Under the pieces are notes generated by a model, which saw only the letters and a program-made list of their open reading frames with translations, did no database searches and had not been told where the DNA came from. Positions 16,192 through 27,495 of a stretch of DNA of 64,000 nucleotides are shown here, one piece after another. This stretch comes from Ganoderma boninense. Lineage: Eukaryota > Basidiomycota > Agaricomycetes > Polyporales > Polyporaceae. Within the stretch, counting starts at the first letter, position 1. Each line of letters starts with the position of its first letter. The stretch spans positions 1,308,389 to 1,372,388 of the forward strand of contig CM035309.1 in the NCBI GenBank assembly GCA_002900995.3, written 5' to 3'. The position numbers and the translations under genes are program-made.

Positions 16192-18144
16192 TCAGACGAA
16201 CAGCGCGATTGCTCCACGCCCCTCGTCGTTCTTCCACTCGCCCTGCATGCGTACCCCGTAGTGCACTCGCCCGCACCCTGGGACGGGACACTTCCACTCG
16301 TGCTCCGCTTCTACCGCAGGCTTCTTGACCGCCCGCGCCTTCCCCTTACCTTTCCCCTTCCCGCGTCCTGTTCCCGACCCTAAACCTGAGCCCGAGGGGG
16401 CTGAGCGCCGACCTCTCCGTGGCGGTGAGGGCTGAGCGTCCGTCGCTGCAGATGCGGCCTCCGGCGCTGCAGTGTTGGGTACGGCTGCGAGGCGTGCATG
16501 CGAGCGCAAGCGTGATCGTATTGAGTTGCCCTCCGACTCCGCGGGCTCCGCGAAGCGTGCCCGTTTGGACGGCGGTGACTCCGACTCGAGGGGCCCCACT
16601 GGCTCCACCGCTTTGCGCTTGCCCTTCCCGTCCGTAAAGGAGGCCGCGGGAGCGTCTGGCTGGCTGTCAACGAGAGACTCCGCTGGGGGTGCCTCTGAAT
16701 GAGCGCGGGCCTTGCCTTTGCCCTTGACGTCCGTCACAGGCTCCTCCAAGACAGGGGCGGGAGGCGGCGGTGCATACAGCTCGGCAATACACTTGCCATC
16801 AAGCATATGTCCGCATCGAAGCGCCCACACGCGGCACTTCTTGCGCTCGTCCTCAGAGGAACCGTTAGGCGCAGCAAGGACAAGCGGATCGAGGCAGCGC
16901 GCGCAAACGAGGGTCGTCTCTACCGTGCTCGCGCTCGCCGACGAGCTCCCTGCATTGCTCGGACCCGCCTCGTCCTCGTCGAGGACAATGACCGGCGACG
17001 CTGACCCAGACACGGATGACTGGTCTCCCTCCGCCGGGGCGAAGTCGTGCGTGAACCCGGGCACCGCCTTGTCCGGATGGGTGTAGTCAGGCTTCCAATG
17101 GGTCGGCTTCTCGAGCGTGAGCCGGTACGGGTCTCCGACATGAGGAAGCGGGAGGTCAAACAACATGTCGTCGTCGCTGACGCCCGGTGATAGGCTGAGG
17201 TTGCGCGCGATATCCGCGTCGGGATCCTCGAACGCCCACGGCCACAGACGCTGCCAGCGCGTCCGCCCAGACGATGCCCCGGCTGCAGCGCCTTCGGGTG
17301 CGCCCGAGTCCGCGAGCCCATTCGTCATGCGGCGGAACATCTCGGTGAAGGAGGGCAGGTTGAATGCATTGCTGCGGGCGTCTCGTTCGCGGCGGTTCGC
17401 CTCCTCCAGAGCGCTCTGCCGATTGAGAGCGAGGATGGCGCCTCCGAAGCCCATCGCAGGTTGGTGGTGTGACCTGGGGGCAGCTCCAAGCTCTTGTGAG
17501 GTATTCCGAGGCGGAAGTCGGGGAAGAGATGCTATACGAGTCTCGAAGGGAAGAGGATCTGCGCGAGGACGAATGCTTGGGGGAAGATTTGGGACTTGAT
17601 CACCTGGTCTTTGACGTCGTCTGGGTAGGGATGACTGGGAGGCTAGGTGTGGAGGTAGAACGGGAACCGCAGGGGTGTTACCTCTCTCTGTGCGTGGTGG
17701 CGGAGGAGAAACAAGGCGCCGGCGCGTTCCTACAACCATCTTAGAACCACCGCGCATAGAGAAAGGAGACAAGGTCAGCGACTCACTGTTTGGGCGCGTT
17801 GAATGGTTTGAAGACGATGAAGGTCCTCCCTCATCCTCGCTTTCGAGAATAATGACATCGTCGGATATTGCCCGAGAAGAAGGACCTGCCTGGGCGCCAC
17901 CGCTTGTGTGCGAGCGCCTCCCCGTGTTTGAGGAGGTAGAGGACGCTCGGAAACCCATGAACGCAAGTCCATCTTCAGCTAACCTATCCGCTACTCTTCT
18001 CGGAGAGGCTTGATTGGTGGGTCGACGGAAGCCTGACCAGACAATCCCGTCGCTACCGTCGTCTTCAAGCGCGTCGACATCGATGACTTCCTGGCTGAGG
18101 ATAGGGGGTGCCAACGGGGCCACCATAGTCTCTGTGGCTGACAT
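16192..18144 (-). CDS. RING-like zinc protein with split finger, 650 aa
   Basis: This is a single open frame from ATG 18144; the frame stays open further upstream but only with a TTG start. The N-terminal 400 residues are mostly disordered, with acidic motifs such as VIDVDALEDDGSD and VIILESEDEG that resemble SUMO-interacting or acidic patches. The zinc part starts at about residue 414 (CARC) and continues with ALRCGHMLDGKC at 441-452. After about 166 low-complexity residues it is completed by CPVPGCGRVHYG near 619. That inserted stretch carries KGKGKAR repeats and an SPPSKRARF nuclear-localisation-like motif. Visible possible zinc ligands are C414, C417, C437, C444, H446, C452, C619 and C624. 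A nuclear ubiquitin or SUMO ligase is the best guess, but the spacing is unusual and no standard RING subfamily fits exactly. Confidence 0.7.
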   Translation of the reverse strand: MSATETMVAPLAPPILSQEVIDVDALEDDGSDGIVWSGFRRPTNQASPRRVADRLAEDGLAFMGFRASSTSSNTGRRSHTSGGAQAGPSSRAISDDVIILESEDEGGPSSSSNHSTRPNSESLTLSPFSMRGGSKMVVGTRRRLVSPPPPRTERGNTPAVPVLPPHLASQSSLPRRRQRPGDQVPNLPPSIRPRADPLPFETRIASLPRLPPRNTSQELGAAPRSHHQPAMGFGGAILALNRQSALEEANRRERDARSNAFNLPSFTEMFRRMTNGLADSGAPEGAAAGASSGRTRWQRLWPWAFEDPDADIARNLSLSPGVSDDDMLFDLPLPHVGDPYRLTLEKPTHWKPDYTHPDKAVPGFTHDFAPAEGDQSSVSGSASPVIVLDEDEAGPSNAGSSSASASTVETTLVCARCLDPLVLAAPNGSSEDERKKCRVWALRCGHMLDGKCIAELYAPPPPAPVLEEPVTDVKGKGKARAHSEAPPAESLVDSQPDAPAASFTDGKGKRKAVEPVGPLESESPPSKRARFAEPAESEGNSIRSRLRSHARLAAVPNTAAPEAASAATDAQPSPPRRGRRSAPSGSGLGSGTGRGKGKGKGKARAVKKPAVEAEHEWKCPVPGCGRVHYGVRMQGEWKNDEGRGAIALFV

Positions 18145-18843
18145 GGCAGACTGGGGTGTGTGCTGGGGGCTAAGTGAGGTGGTCGAGGGTATGAAAGATC
18201 GAGTGCAGAGTTGTAGAGAGGCAAGACAGTCAGGAGAACGACCGGCACTGCAGCCCCAAGGTGGCGTCGACTGATGACAAATCGCTTTGTTTGGGCAGTC
18301 GCTCTTCCTGGATGTTACGTAACATGCGTATCCAAGGTCATCCTCTCCGTAGTATCTAGCCTCAGGCTGTATCAGTACTTGTGTGTCCTCACTTCGATTG
18401 TCGCTGAGCCACAGTTGCTCGAGCTTTCCTCCGTCTGAACGAGAAAAACCATAAATCAACTCTCGAGGATTCTCAGTGACGAGATTTTCTCCCCAGGTAT
18501 GCCAATCAAATTCAGTGGCGTAGGCGAGTCCGCCAGCGCTGACGCAATGACTCTGACTGGGAGCCGAAGGATCGATTGCAAGTCATTGTTCTGACGAGAT
18601 CGCAGTTGAAAACTCGGAGTGGTTCGGTTAGACTTTGTCAGTTTGAAGAACACATTCTTCCTTACTCAAGTTCAATCTAACACGGTCGTGCCAGTTTCGC
18701 TCTAGCTGGTAGGCCACAGGTAGGCCTATGCAAATCTCTGCGAGTGCACGATTATCGGGGCGACACTTAGATCATCCACATATGCATATGCTCTAGGATC
18801 GATATCGACGTGTCCTCAACCTTTCTCTTCTCTTACCGTCAAC
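18145..18843. promoter_or_regulatory. Shared divergent promoter region, RING-like gene / aldo-keto reductase
   Basis: The 699 bp between two divergent starts must contain both promoters. No clear TATA box was identified on either strand. The part nearest the RING-like gene is an in-frame extension of its reading frame but lacks an ATG, so it is probably 5' leader. Confidence 0.45.
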
Positions 18844-20372
18844 ATGGCTCAAACGGCACAGCCGAAGGTGAAGGTGAGGCCTAGAGATATCGATGGCTTT
18901 GCAGACCCAGCTCGCCGTCCTGGGGGGTCGCCTCGTGCACTGACCAAAGGCACACCCCCCACACGCACCAGCTGCATGACGGAAATGAGATCCCCGCCAT
19001 CGGCTTCGGTGCGTGATCCTCCTCCGCTGCGGTGGCGTGGCCCTTCTCCGTTCATTAAACACAAACACGGGCTTCTCTGCAGGTACTTACGAGATGGAAG
19101 GCGAAGAAGTCTACAATGCAGTCCGGTGGGCCCTCGAGGTGCGTTGTAATACCCTGTTTGACGACGGTTTGTGCGTGGAACGTGGCCCGCGGCGAGGCTG
19201 ACCATTCTCCCGGGCTGTTTCTTCTGTGACAGGCTGGATATCGCCACATTGTACGTTTGCGCACTTCCCCCTCACAAGCACCCGAATGCGCGTGCCTTGT
19301 CTCTATTGTCATGACATCGCTAACGTTCGCCACGTCCGTTCCGCATTGCGGGGATATTTCCCGTATAGGACTCGGCCGAATGGTATGAGAACGAAAAAGA
19401 GGTCGGACACGCGATCCTAGACTGGTGCAAAGAGACCGGGACGCCCCGCGAGGCGATCTTCTACACCACCAAGCTCAAGTACAACAACGGCTACGCGAAC
19501 GCCCGCGCAGCGATGAAGAAGTCGTTAGAAGATTGCGGCTTGGGGTACATCGATCTCTTCCTCCTTCACGGACCCATCGGAGGCCCTGCAATGCGCCTGG
19601 AGAGCTGGAGGGCCGCGATAGACAGCAAGAAGGAGGGCCTCTTCCGGAGCATCGGCGTGAGCTGCTTCTCCACGCGCCACCTCTCGGAGCTCCTCGACGC
19701 CGGGCTCGAGGTGCCCACGGTCAACCAGGTCTGTGAACGGCGAGCTCCCCCAATTGTCTGCCGACCCAGGCTGAGGACGCGCGCGCGAACAGATTGACCT
19801 GCACCCTTTCATGACGCGGACGGAAATTGTCGCGTTCTGCCGCAAACACGACATCGCGCTGGTGGTACGTCTTCGATTTCTGTCGACCTCCCTGCCAGTG
19901 TGTGTGCCGCGGCGGAATCGCGCGCATCGCTGTTGGGCGAGGCCGTGGGCTTGCGCGATTGGTCACTGACATAGCCGTGCGCGCGCTGCAGGCGTGGGCG
20001 CCCCTGGTGCGCGGTCTTCGGTTCCGGCATTCGAAGATCGCCGCTCTCGCGGAAAAGTACAGTAAAGACCCCGCACACGTTTTGTTGCGGTGGTCTCTGC
20101 AGAAGGCGCGTGATATCGTGCCCATCATTGTGATCTCGGAGCTAAACCGACGGGCTCTTGCATGTAGGGATACGTTACGATTCCAAAGTCTGCGAAGAAG
20201 AGCCGCATTCAGTCCAACCTGAACGTGTTTGACTTCCAACTGACCGGAGAGGAGATGGCTGAACTGGATGCCCTGGATGAATGTGCGCTCCTCGCCTGCC
20301 AGTGCTTCAGGTGACGCGGCTAACAGCTCCCTAGATCTGGTCACCGATTGGGACCCTGTTAACGAGCCATGA
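18844..20372 (+). CDS. Aldo/keto reductase, 279 aa
   Basis: This is an NAD(P)H-dependent oxidoreductase of the AKR superfamily with a TIM-barrel fold; the substrate is unknown. Nine exons fit by phase: 18844-18873, 18972-19008, 19083-19138, 19233-19250, 19369-19728, 19793-19864, 19992-20105, 20168-20282 and 20335-20372. The catalytic tetrad is visible: Asp and Tyr in DSAEWYENE, Lys in [10 protein letters not shown], and His in [11 protein letters not shown]. The cofactor-site block is [14 protein letters not shown], and the start has the usual IPAIGFGTYE. Exon 4 is only 18 nt (AGYRHI). The intron 20106-20167 has a GC donor (AAG/GCGCGT); using it gives the strongly conserved [10 protein letters not shown]. 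At 279 aa it is close to normal AKR length. Its 3' end faces the arrestin-domain gene 66 bp away. Confidence 0.93.
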
Positions 20373-20438
20373 ACGGTCAAGTTTGGACCAACAGAATTGT
20401 CAAGGGTACACATATGTAGGACTACTGCGGTTGATTTG

Positions 20439-22113
20439 TTAACCAATGTTATACTCGGGCGGAATATAGGATCGGGGGCGAACTCCTTGGGAGAAAGCGG
20501 TGACAATATTGATCGGTTTGGTAAAAAACGCAGTCTTGGATTGTGTTGTCGGCGTGAATCCTACTGCGCTGAGCGATGTGAATGCCAATTCATACTAGCG
20601 AAGCAATGAGATTCAGTGGAGAGGCATCCGAAACGGAAGGAAACTTTACCTCATGGTCGTAGTAAAGAATATGGCAAGCAGGAGGAAGGTCTGCTGGGAC
20701 AAGCAATTCTCCTGCGAATGTCCGTGTGGAAGGGGCTGGGTTTGAACTACTAAATTTCCACCACTTGGCTGTTGCTCTGATTTGGGACTTCAGCGTAAGT
20801 TGGGCAGAAAGTTGTAGTGAAAAAAGCGGCCGATCCTTGTCGGCAAATGTGGTACGTTGGATAATCACAAGGCAGATGGATTCCGGAGTGAGAAGGTCAA
20901 GTAGTTGCTCGTTGTCGCTGCTTATGCACATCATAAGATGGATGGGAGTGCCTCGCGTGTAAGTCAACTATTAAAGATACCTTAGCACCGGGAAATAGTG
21001 ATTGAAATTTGCGAGTACCTACAGGTCGGGTAACGGACAACTGGTGTGAACATTTAGCGAACAAATCAAGAAGAGTTAGGAACATAACGAACCGTACACA
21101 ATGCCTTCACCGATACCTTCTTGAAGAGAACACCTTCTATCTTCATAGGGTCAAACGTCTTCCAACCTTCCGGATCGCTGCTCGGTCCGATGATCTCTGT
21201 GTCTTGCTGATACGCCAGCTGGCGTAAAATGGTGGCGGGGCTCGGTCTCGCAATCGGAACATAGTCAAATGGGACAACCAGCCTGCGCTTTCCTCAGCGA
21301 CACGTCAGGAGACGTCAGGTTGGGGAGCGTACTTGCGAGCTTTTCGAAGTCCTCCTCTATTCACCCGAATTACGAGAGAATATTGAACATCGACGCTTGA
21401 GTGCTCGTCACGGAAACTAGGAGGCAGGCGGTAGTTCGCCCGCTCACTCTGGCCGTCCGGTGTGATTGACGACAGAACACTGACACCTTTAGGGAGCCTG
21501 AATGAATACGGCCATTCGTAGCGCCCCTTCAGCCTTCCCCGCCTAGCGGTGGTGGGTGACGGCTCTGAGCTTTCCGGAGGTTTGTCGGCGGCCGAGTACA
21601 TGTTCTGGGCCATACGGAGGAAATCCGACGAAGAGTGTGAGAAGATCGTGAGTCGTCCGTACAGCTATGACGCAAGTGAGCTTAACGGTTCGGGCAGTCA
21701 AACAGAGCCTCGAAGCGAGGTTTCGAGAAACATTCGATGGGAGCGGCATCTCGAGAAGCGTTCAGTGGGTTGCTGAAGTCGAGGCATAACCATACATGCG
21801 GTGTGACTACACTCACGTCGATTGAAATCCCGTCAACCAGTTCCTCCTTCTCCAGGTGCAGCTTCAAGGACCCGGTAACATTTCCGCCTTGGAAGAACAC
21901 CGGTGTGGCTTCGGCGTTTGCAGCGCGGCTCGTCAGCGTCAGCGTCAGCCACCGTTCACCTGTCTTCCTGGCCAGGTGAAAGTGATGCGGTTGATCTGCA
22001 GCGGGGACATCCCACTCGGGGCTGACCGTGCGAGCGTAGTCGGGAAGAGGCTGTGATACGTCAAGTTGGGAAACGGCTATAGAGCCTAAAGGATAGGCGG
22101 GGGGCGATGTCAT
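20439..22113 (-). CDS. Arrestin-domain (alpha-arrestin-like) protein
   Basis: About six exons, starting at ATG 22113: 22113-21817, 21664-21333, from 21282 to about 21130-21100, 20967 to about 20640, and a last exon ending with TAA at 20439. Family blocks are visible: GNVTGSLKLHLEKEELV and ISIDLYGRLTIF in the N-lobe, LKGRYEWPYSFRLPKGV with SFRDEHSSVDVQYSL for the middle strands, then LVVPFDYVP and LTYTRGTPIHLMM for the C-lobe, and SYIPPEYN at the end. Fungal proteins of this type act as cargo adaptors for ubiquitin-dependent endocytosis or scaffold pH and nutrient signalling. No PY motif for a Rsp5-type ligase is obvious in what I can read. The splice pattern between 21130 and 20967 is uncertain. 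Confidence 0.85.
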
Positions 22114-24328
22114 TGTCCCTTCAGTCTCGTGAGCCTTGACGGTCGAGTGCAGTTGAGGGTGAAGTCGTAATCGCTGAGCGTCGCAGGCAAGGTTGCGTTG
22201 TCAGTGCGCTGATTATTGCTCACACGTTCCAATCCGCTGACTGGACTAGTCAGGTACAAGCACACTTGTAAGGAGCGGCAACTCACAAGGGCAGCGGAGG
22301 CATTCATTCCTCACGCTAGCAAAGAGCAATGGTAGCGCAGCCTGGACTCGAGATGAGGGTGGTGGAAGAGATAGTTTAGCCCGTTCAGGTTGTCGGTGGG
22401 CCGCAGCAGGACCGAATTCAGCTTTAACGCCGGCGCTCGCCGCCTCCAAGCCGCCACCATCATCCACGAGTGCCTTCTCCCTCTTCTGCGAGCCTCACCT
22501 ATCCTTCTAGCCACCTCTCCAAAGCCCTTCTTTGCTCAACCATACAAGCCCACTTTTCATTAAACAAGGGTCCGACAAGGCTTCTGAACCCAGTTGTCAA
22601 TCCTCAGAAGCTCGACGCGCCGATCCACGGGTTCCAGATGTAGTCTCGCGTCAGGATTCGGGGATTCCAGCAAGTAAGCACAACCCACCTGTTGCAGTGT
22701 ATTATTAGGTCTGCTTTGCATCACCAGCGAGTGCCATGACTGCGAGCTCGGAAAGGGCCATTGCCGGTTCAACACGTTTTCCTGCGGCGTCGTGCACACA
22801 GCAACAGTCGGATGGAAGCGGCGCTGGCCTGGCAAACAAGGTCTTCATAGCCCTCCACGTTGGTTGCCGTTGCACCTCATGTCTTCCCTCCAACGAGGCT
22901 GCCACGGCTAGCTCTGGTCGTGCGTAGTTAGGTCCGCTGTTCAATGAGATCCAACCGCTATTCCAGGTCAACGTTAACAAATGAATGCTCACCCAAGTGG
23001 CGTTGGGCAGGGTGCTGTAACGTTCAGCGCTGTGGTGCCGTTAGCCACGCCCCTTCTCCTGTTCCATCCATCCGCGGTCCCGGGACGCTGTCTGGGCTCG
23101 GTGTACCTGGTGCAGCGCCTCGCCGGAAGTTCAATCCGACCTTCCAGCGCGATGATGGACCACTATCTGTCTTCATTGGGTACTTCGTGTATCCCATGCC
23201 TCGCATTTATCTTGCCGCTAGAAGTCCTGCCGTGGAGGAATTCTCGTCTTAGTTGAGTCGCTTTGTGTATCTTATCTGGGGCCCAGGGGTTCCCCCTGGC
23301 CGATCAGTTACGGCTGTCGCGTGTCCTATCGAATTAAGTGGCGACGCTTTACGCAAGGTTGCAGTTCTAAGTCCCATTGATGCCACCCTTTCTACTCCCG
23401 CTTTCATTCATGATTGGTATGACGCTGACTAAACATGGAACAGATCAACATGATTCCCGCCTGTCCTGTGGGCGCGAGGTCGCTGATTTCCACCGGCGGA
23501 AGTTCAGAAAGTGGTTCGGTTCGTTACCACCTTGCTGCTTGCACATGTTCGAACCCAAAGGAGTGTCGGCGTTTTTGTAACCCTGGGAAAGTCTGGAGAT
23601 CGACGGGTTCATCCCTGGGGTCACCAACGTTGCATCAATTCTACAACCGCTGCGACGAAGCTTGGGTATATGCCTTTTCCGAACAACCGGAAAACCCGAC
23701 CCGCGGTTTTTCATTCGCGAACATCGTCACCAGCGGTCTAGCCGAGAAGTCACTGCACCCGCAGTGGCTATTCCTCTTGCTTCGTCGATGACACCTATGT
23801 TTCACGTCAACGTCCGCTCTCGGCGACTTCGGCCGTTGGCGCGCTGACGGTATCGTATGCTTGCTTTCCAGCACAAGCGAACCTGGTTGGCGCTCGACCC
23901 ACGATGCAAGTCTTTCCGTCGACTCAGCGCCCTGTGGTGTTCCGCTCCTCGGGCCACCGTAGGTCCTCGGGACGAGTGGGATTCTACCAACCCTTTTCCC
24001 CATGGGACACAACTCAGGATCTCGCGTATCTGCACCGAGGACCTGTGTGTGTACGAATTGTGACACACAGGCTGGCAACGCTTCTCTCACCCTCGGCTCA
24101 CGCTCTACCTCCGTGAAATCTGGCTGGCGACACGTGGGGCGTGGAAAGCCAAAAGCTTGGGTGTTTGATGATATGCTGGCTTCTTTGTGACTCGCGGCGG
24201 CAGGCAGTCGCGCCTACCCAAGCTATAAAGGCGGTGTCTGTGAAGGTGACCGACTCACTCCAACCATTCAAGCCATCGATCCAGCATCCTATCCCCCTCC
24301 GTCCCGCACCCTGCTTCCTCTGTACGAC
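22114..24328. other. Divergent intergenic region, arrestin gene / terpene synthase 1 (2.2 kb)
   Basis: No supported gene. Short open frames occur on both strands without motifs. The right end contains the promoter of terpene synthase 1, including a TATA box at 24224. Confidence 0.5.
24224..24229 (+). promoter_or_regulatory. TATA box of terpene synthase 1
   Basis: TATAAA lies 100 bp upstream of the ATG at 24329, in the context AAGCTATAAAGGCGG. Spacing and sequence fit a fungal core promoter. Confidence 0.55.
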
Positions 24329-25718
24329 ATGGAGCCTACTCCCCCATCGTTCCTGCTCCCTGATCTCTTTGCCTACTGCCAATACCCCCTCGGGATGAAC
24401 GTCCACTGCGCTTCCGTCGCCCACGCGTCGGAAGAATGGCTTCTCGCCGAAGCCAAATTCAACGCCAAGCGGCGATCTTCATTTCGCCGCCTCGGTGGAG
24501 GCAAGCTCACTGCGATCTGCTACCCGGACGCGGACGCCACGCGCCTTCGGGACATCAACGACTTCCTCAACTTCCTCTTCACACTCGACGACTGGTCCGA
24601 CGAGTTCACCGATAAGGACACAGTGGGCCTGGCGGGGTGTGTCATGGGCGCGTTCCGGGACCCCGACGGGTTCCGGGCGCAGAAGGGGGCAGGGAAGCTC
24701 GCAAAGAGGTGCGTCCGTGTCCAAATCTGTACCCGAGCCCAGGTCGGCCCCTGCCTCGTTGCATGCGTTTGCGGCTGTGGATCCGCCTGTGTGAGTCCAG
24801 CGCGCTTACGAAGAATCTGCGCCGCACAGCTTCTTTGGTCGGTTCCGGCGCACCGCGGGCCCAGGGTGCTCCCGTCGGTTCATCGAGGGCATGGACCTCT
24901 TCTTCCGGGCGGTCGCGCAGCAGGCCAGGGACCGGGCACGTGGGGACGTGCCTTCCCTCGAGGAGTACATCGCCCTCCGCGCCGACACGAGCGGGTGCAA
25001 ACCGTGCTTCGCGCTCATTGAGTACGCCGCCGGGATCGACCTGCCCGACGAGGTTGTGGCCCACCCGGCCATCCGCGCGCTCGAGGACGCCGCGAATGCC
25101 CATATATCATGGTCCAATGTACGTGCCCCTCTCCCCTCCTCCTCTCATCCACCTATAACCGCAGTCTCACAACGATGCCGTCGTGCATAGGACCTCTTCT
25201 CGTACAAGGTGGAGCAGGCGCGAGGCGACATGCACAATATGGTCCAGGTCGTCATGCGCCGGCACAACCTCTCCCTGCAAGCCGCCATCGACTACGTCGG
25301 CGACCTCACAAACTCGTCCATCCTCCGCTTCGAGCAGGACCGGCGCAACCTGCCCTCGTGGGGCGAGAAGATCGACAGGGACGTGGCGCTGTATGTCCAG
25401 GGCCTGCAGGACTGGATGGCCGGCGCGCTGCATTGGAGCTTCAGTGACTCCGCACGCTACTTCGGCAACGACGGCGAGCTCGTGAAGAAGACCCGCGTCG
25501 TGATCCTGCGCCCGCGGGCCTCCCGTGCCGGGGCGGAGCAACCGCATCCAGCGCATGCGCAGAAGAGCCTACCCGGGCCTCTGTCCAATGGCGAGCTCGC
25601 GCCCCGGAAAGGGTGGGCGAGTTTCCTGTTGAGGTACGCTTGCATTCCAGCGCGTGGGCGCCGCCTCAGGGGCTGCTGCCCATCAAGCTCTCGCGATCGT
25701 GCGCGCAAGCAGGCGTAG
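24329..25718 (+). CDS. Sesquiterpene synthase 1 (fungal class I terpene cyclase)
   Basis: The likely reaction is Mg2+-dependent cyclisation of farnesyl diphosphate to a sesquiterpene in the cytosol. Three exons, 24329-24708, 24830-25118 and 25191-25718, give 398 aa. The Asp-rich motif is FTLDDWSDEF (D87-D91). The NSE triad is NDLFSYKVE (N223, S227, E231), split by an intron just after Asn. The diphosphate-sensing RY pair is SARYF (R312-Y313). DTSGCKPCFALIEYAA marks the helix-G region. The protein is related to the synthase at 39.9 kb, and exon 2 has exactly the same length (289 nt). An odd feature is a Pro/Arg-rich tail of about 70 residues after LRPRASRA, where the sister enzyme ends; it could reflect a lost stop or a missed 3' intron near 25632. 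The product cannot be predicted from sequence alone. Confidence 0.95.
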
Positions 25719-26260
25719 CCCTGCGGGACTCTTCACAAAATAGGCAGAGAGGACCTCGGGTTTGGGCCGCTCTCGTTCGCCTAAGGACACATGCATGACA
25801 ACCTACTTATGGCATATATGGACGCCCACTAATCCCGCTTCTCTCACAGTCGCTTACTACTATCACTACTGGACTTTTTATGCTTATGATTATGACGTCT
25901 CGCCGTCCAAGGACACTATGTAGCAACTATAGACATACCCAAAGCTGTGGACTTCCCAGAATCGTTCGCCTAGATCTGATGTACATACTTTTATCGTGCA
26001 GATTATGCTAATAAAGAAACAGAAGTGCCGCGGCGGTTGCTTGTTCGACATGTCGATGCCGAAGGTATCGCTCGCAGAGTCCGCGGCGTCGGGTACAATT
26101 AGCATTAGCATTACACACATTACAGGGCATCGAGCGACTTCCTCCGGCGACTTGATCATGAGCCTCTTTGAGCGTCGACGCTGTATGGAACGCTCCGTCG
26201 TCGGATCGCGCGCGTGGACGGTGGGCGATGGATCGCAGATGGTTGATCCGCTGTCGCGAG
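25719..26260. other. Intergenic between two converging 3' ends
   Basis: About 540 bp between terpene synthase 1 and NAS6. The AT-richer centre (25800-26000) probably holds both polyadenylation regions. No gene seen. Confidence 0.5.
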
Positions 26261-27495
26261 TCACCGTTTACCACACCGCTCGATGACGTACGCCTTCGCC
26301 CGCCGCTGTTCTTGTCCACCCACCCCTTCCAGATCTTCTGGCATCTCGCCATCAAGGTTCTCCTACGGGAGCAGTCAGGAATGGGGATAGCACTGCACGC
26401 GGCGGATGGCTCCAACAACGCACCCGCTCACGATCCGCTCCAGCCAGAATCAACAGGCAGGCTGCTTCTGCGTGCGCCGACTCCATGGCAAGGTGTAGCG
26501 GTGTATTGCCTGTTGGAGGAACAGGGTCAGGAATCACATACAGGAAGGACATAAGGTGGACGAGAGCCGACGCACCAACACGGTCTGCGGTGTTGAGGCG
26601 GGTCTTGGGCGAGCCCTCAGGGGGCTTGAGAAGCAAGCTGATGAAGCCTGTCGATCCTGTCGTCGCCGCTCTATGCCTATATTGCGCAGCGACCATTGGC
26701 TCTCAGCCAAAATGTCACACTCAGGGCTTAGGAACCCGACACGTACAACGGAGTCTGATTGGCCTTATCTCGGGCGTTGATCTGCAGGGTGAATGTGAGC
26801 GAAGGAGAGAAGGAAGGGGGTGGCTAGTGCGCATACGTCGGCCCCTCGCGCGATCAGTAGCTTGCCAATCTGTGTGGCGGTGAGTTGGGAATTTGAATCA
26901 TGCTGAAGGCAATCTAGATACCTCGACTCGAGATTTCGAAGCCGCGTAATGCCTGAATGGTCAGATTCGGTGGAGATCTCCTCGATAGAGGAAAATAAGC
27001 TTACAGTGGAGTGATGCCTTTGTCGTTGGTTCTGTTTACTTCCGCTGCTGCGCCGAGCAATTCCCGAACCACGTCGTCGAACCCGCCGCTAGCTAGAAGG
27101 CGGAAACCGGAGGATATTAGGAGGTCTACACTATAAGCATTGTCATGATACACACATGCGATGTGGAGGGGCGTCCACCCTCCACTGTCGCCCAGGTTGA
27201 CGTCAGCCTTCTCGTCGATGAGAAAGCGAACTATATCGACGGAGCCAGATGAGGCAGCCCAGTGGAGAGGTGTCCGCCCGTCCTGAATTCACGGTTAGCG
27301 AAAGACTAAGTGAGATTCTGATGGATGGACCCACATCGTCCAAGGCTTCCACAAGTTTGTGGTCCTGCGAAACCAGAGATCGCACCAGGCCGAACTGCCC
27401 TAAGAGAACATTCAAACGGGTTAGTGGCACAGACCATGGCTGGCGGGACCCCTCTCACTATTCAGCGCAGCATTATGCACCGATGATCCGGCCAT
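26261..27495 (-). CDS. NAS6: Proteasome assembly chaperone NAS6/gankyrin, ankyrin repeats
   Basis: This ankyrin-repeat protein helps assemble the 19S base of the proteasome by binding the Rpt3 C-terminal domain. About ten small exons from ATG 27495 spell a 234-aa protein, the usual length (226-240). The start is MAGSSVHNAALN. Ankyrin repeats follow with the consensus GRTPLHWAASSGSVDIV, GWTPLHIASSGGFDDVV, GITPLHYAASKSRVEI, NQTPLHRAATTGS and GNTPLHLAMESAH. The end is the conserved GVGGQEQRRAKAYVIERC tail before TGA at 26261. Introns often interrupt just before the TPLH helix, and every junction used is GT-AG. It is divergent from TFB2 with 315 bp between the two starts. Confidence 0.93.

Noticed and set aside
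18145..18459. N-terminal extension of the RING-like protein to 755 aa
   Set aside because: The extension would start at TTG; the first ATG is at 18144 and the residues before it do not look like protein.
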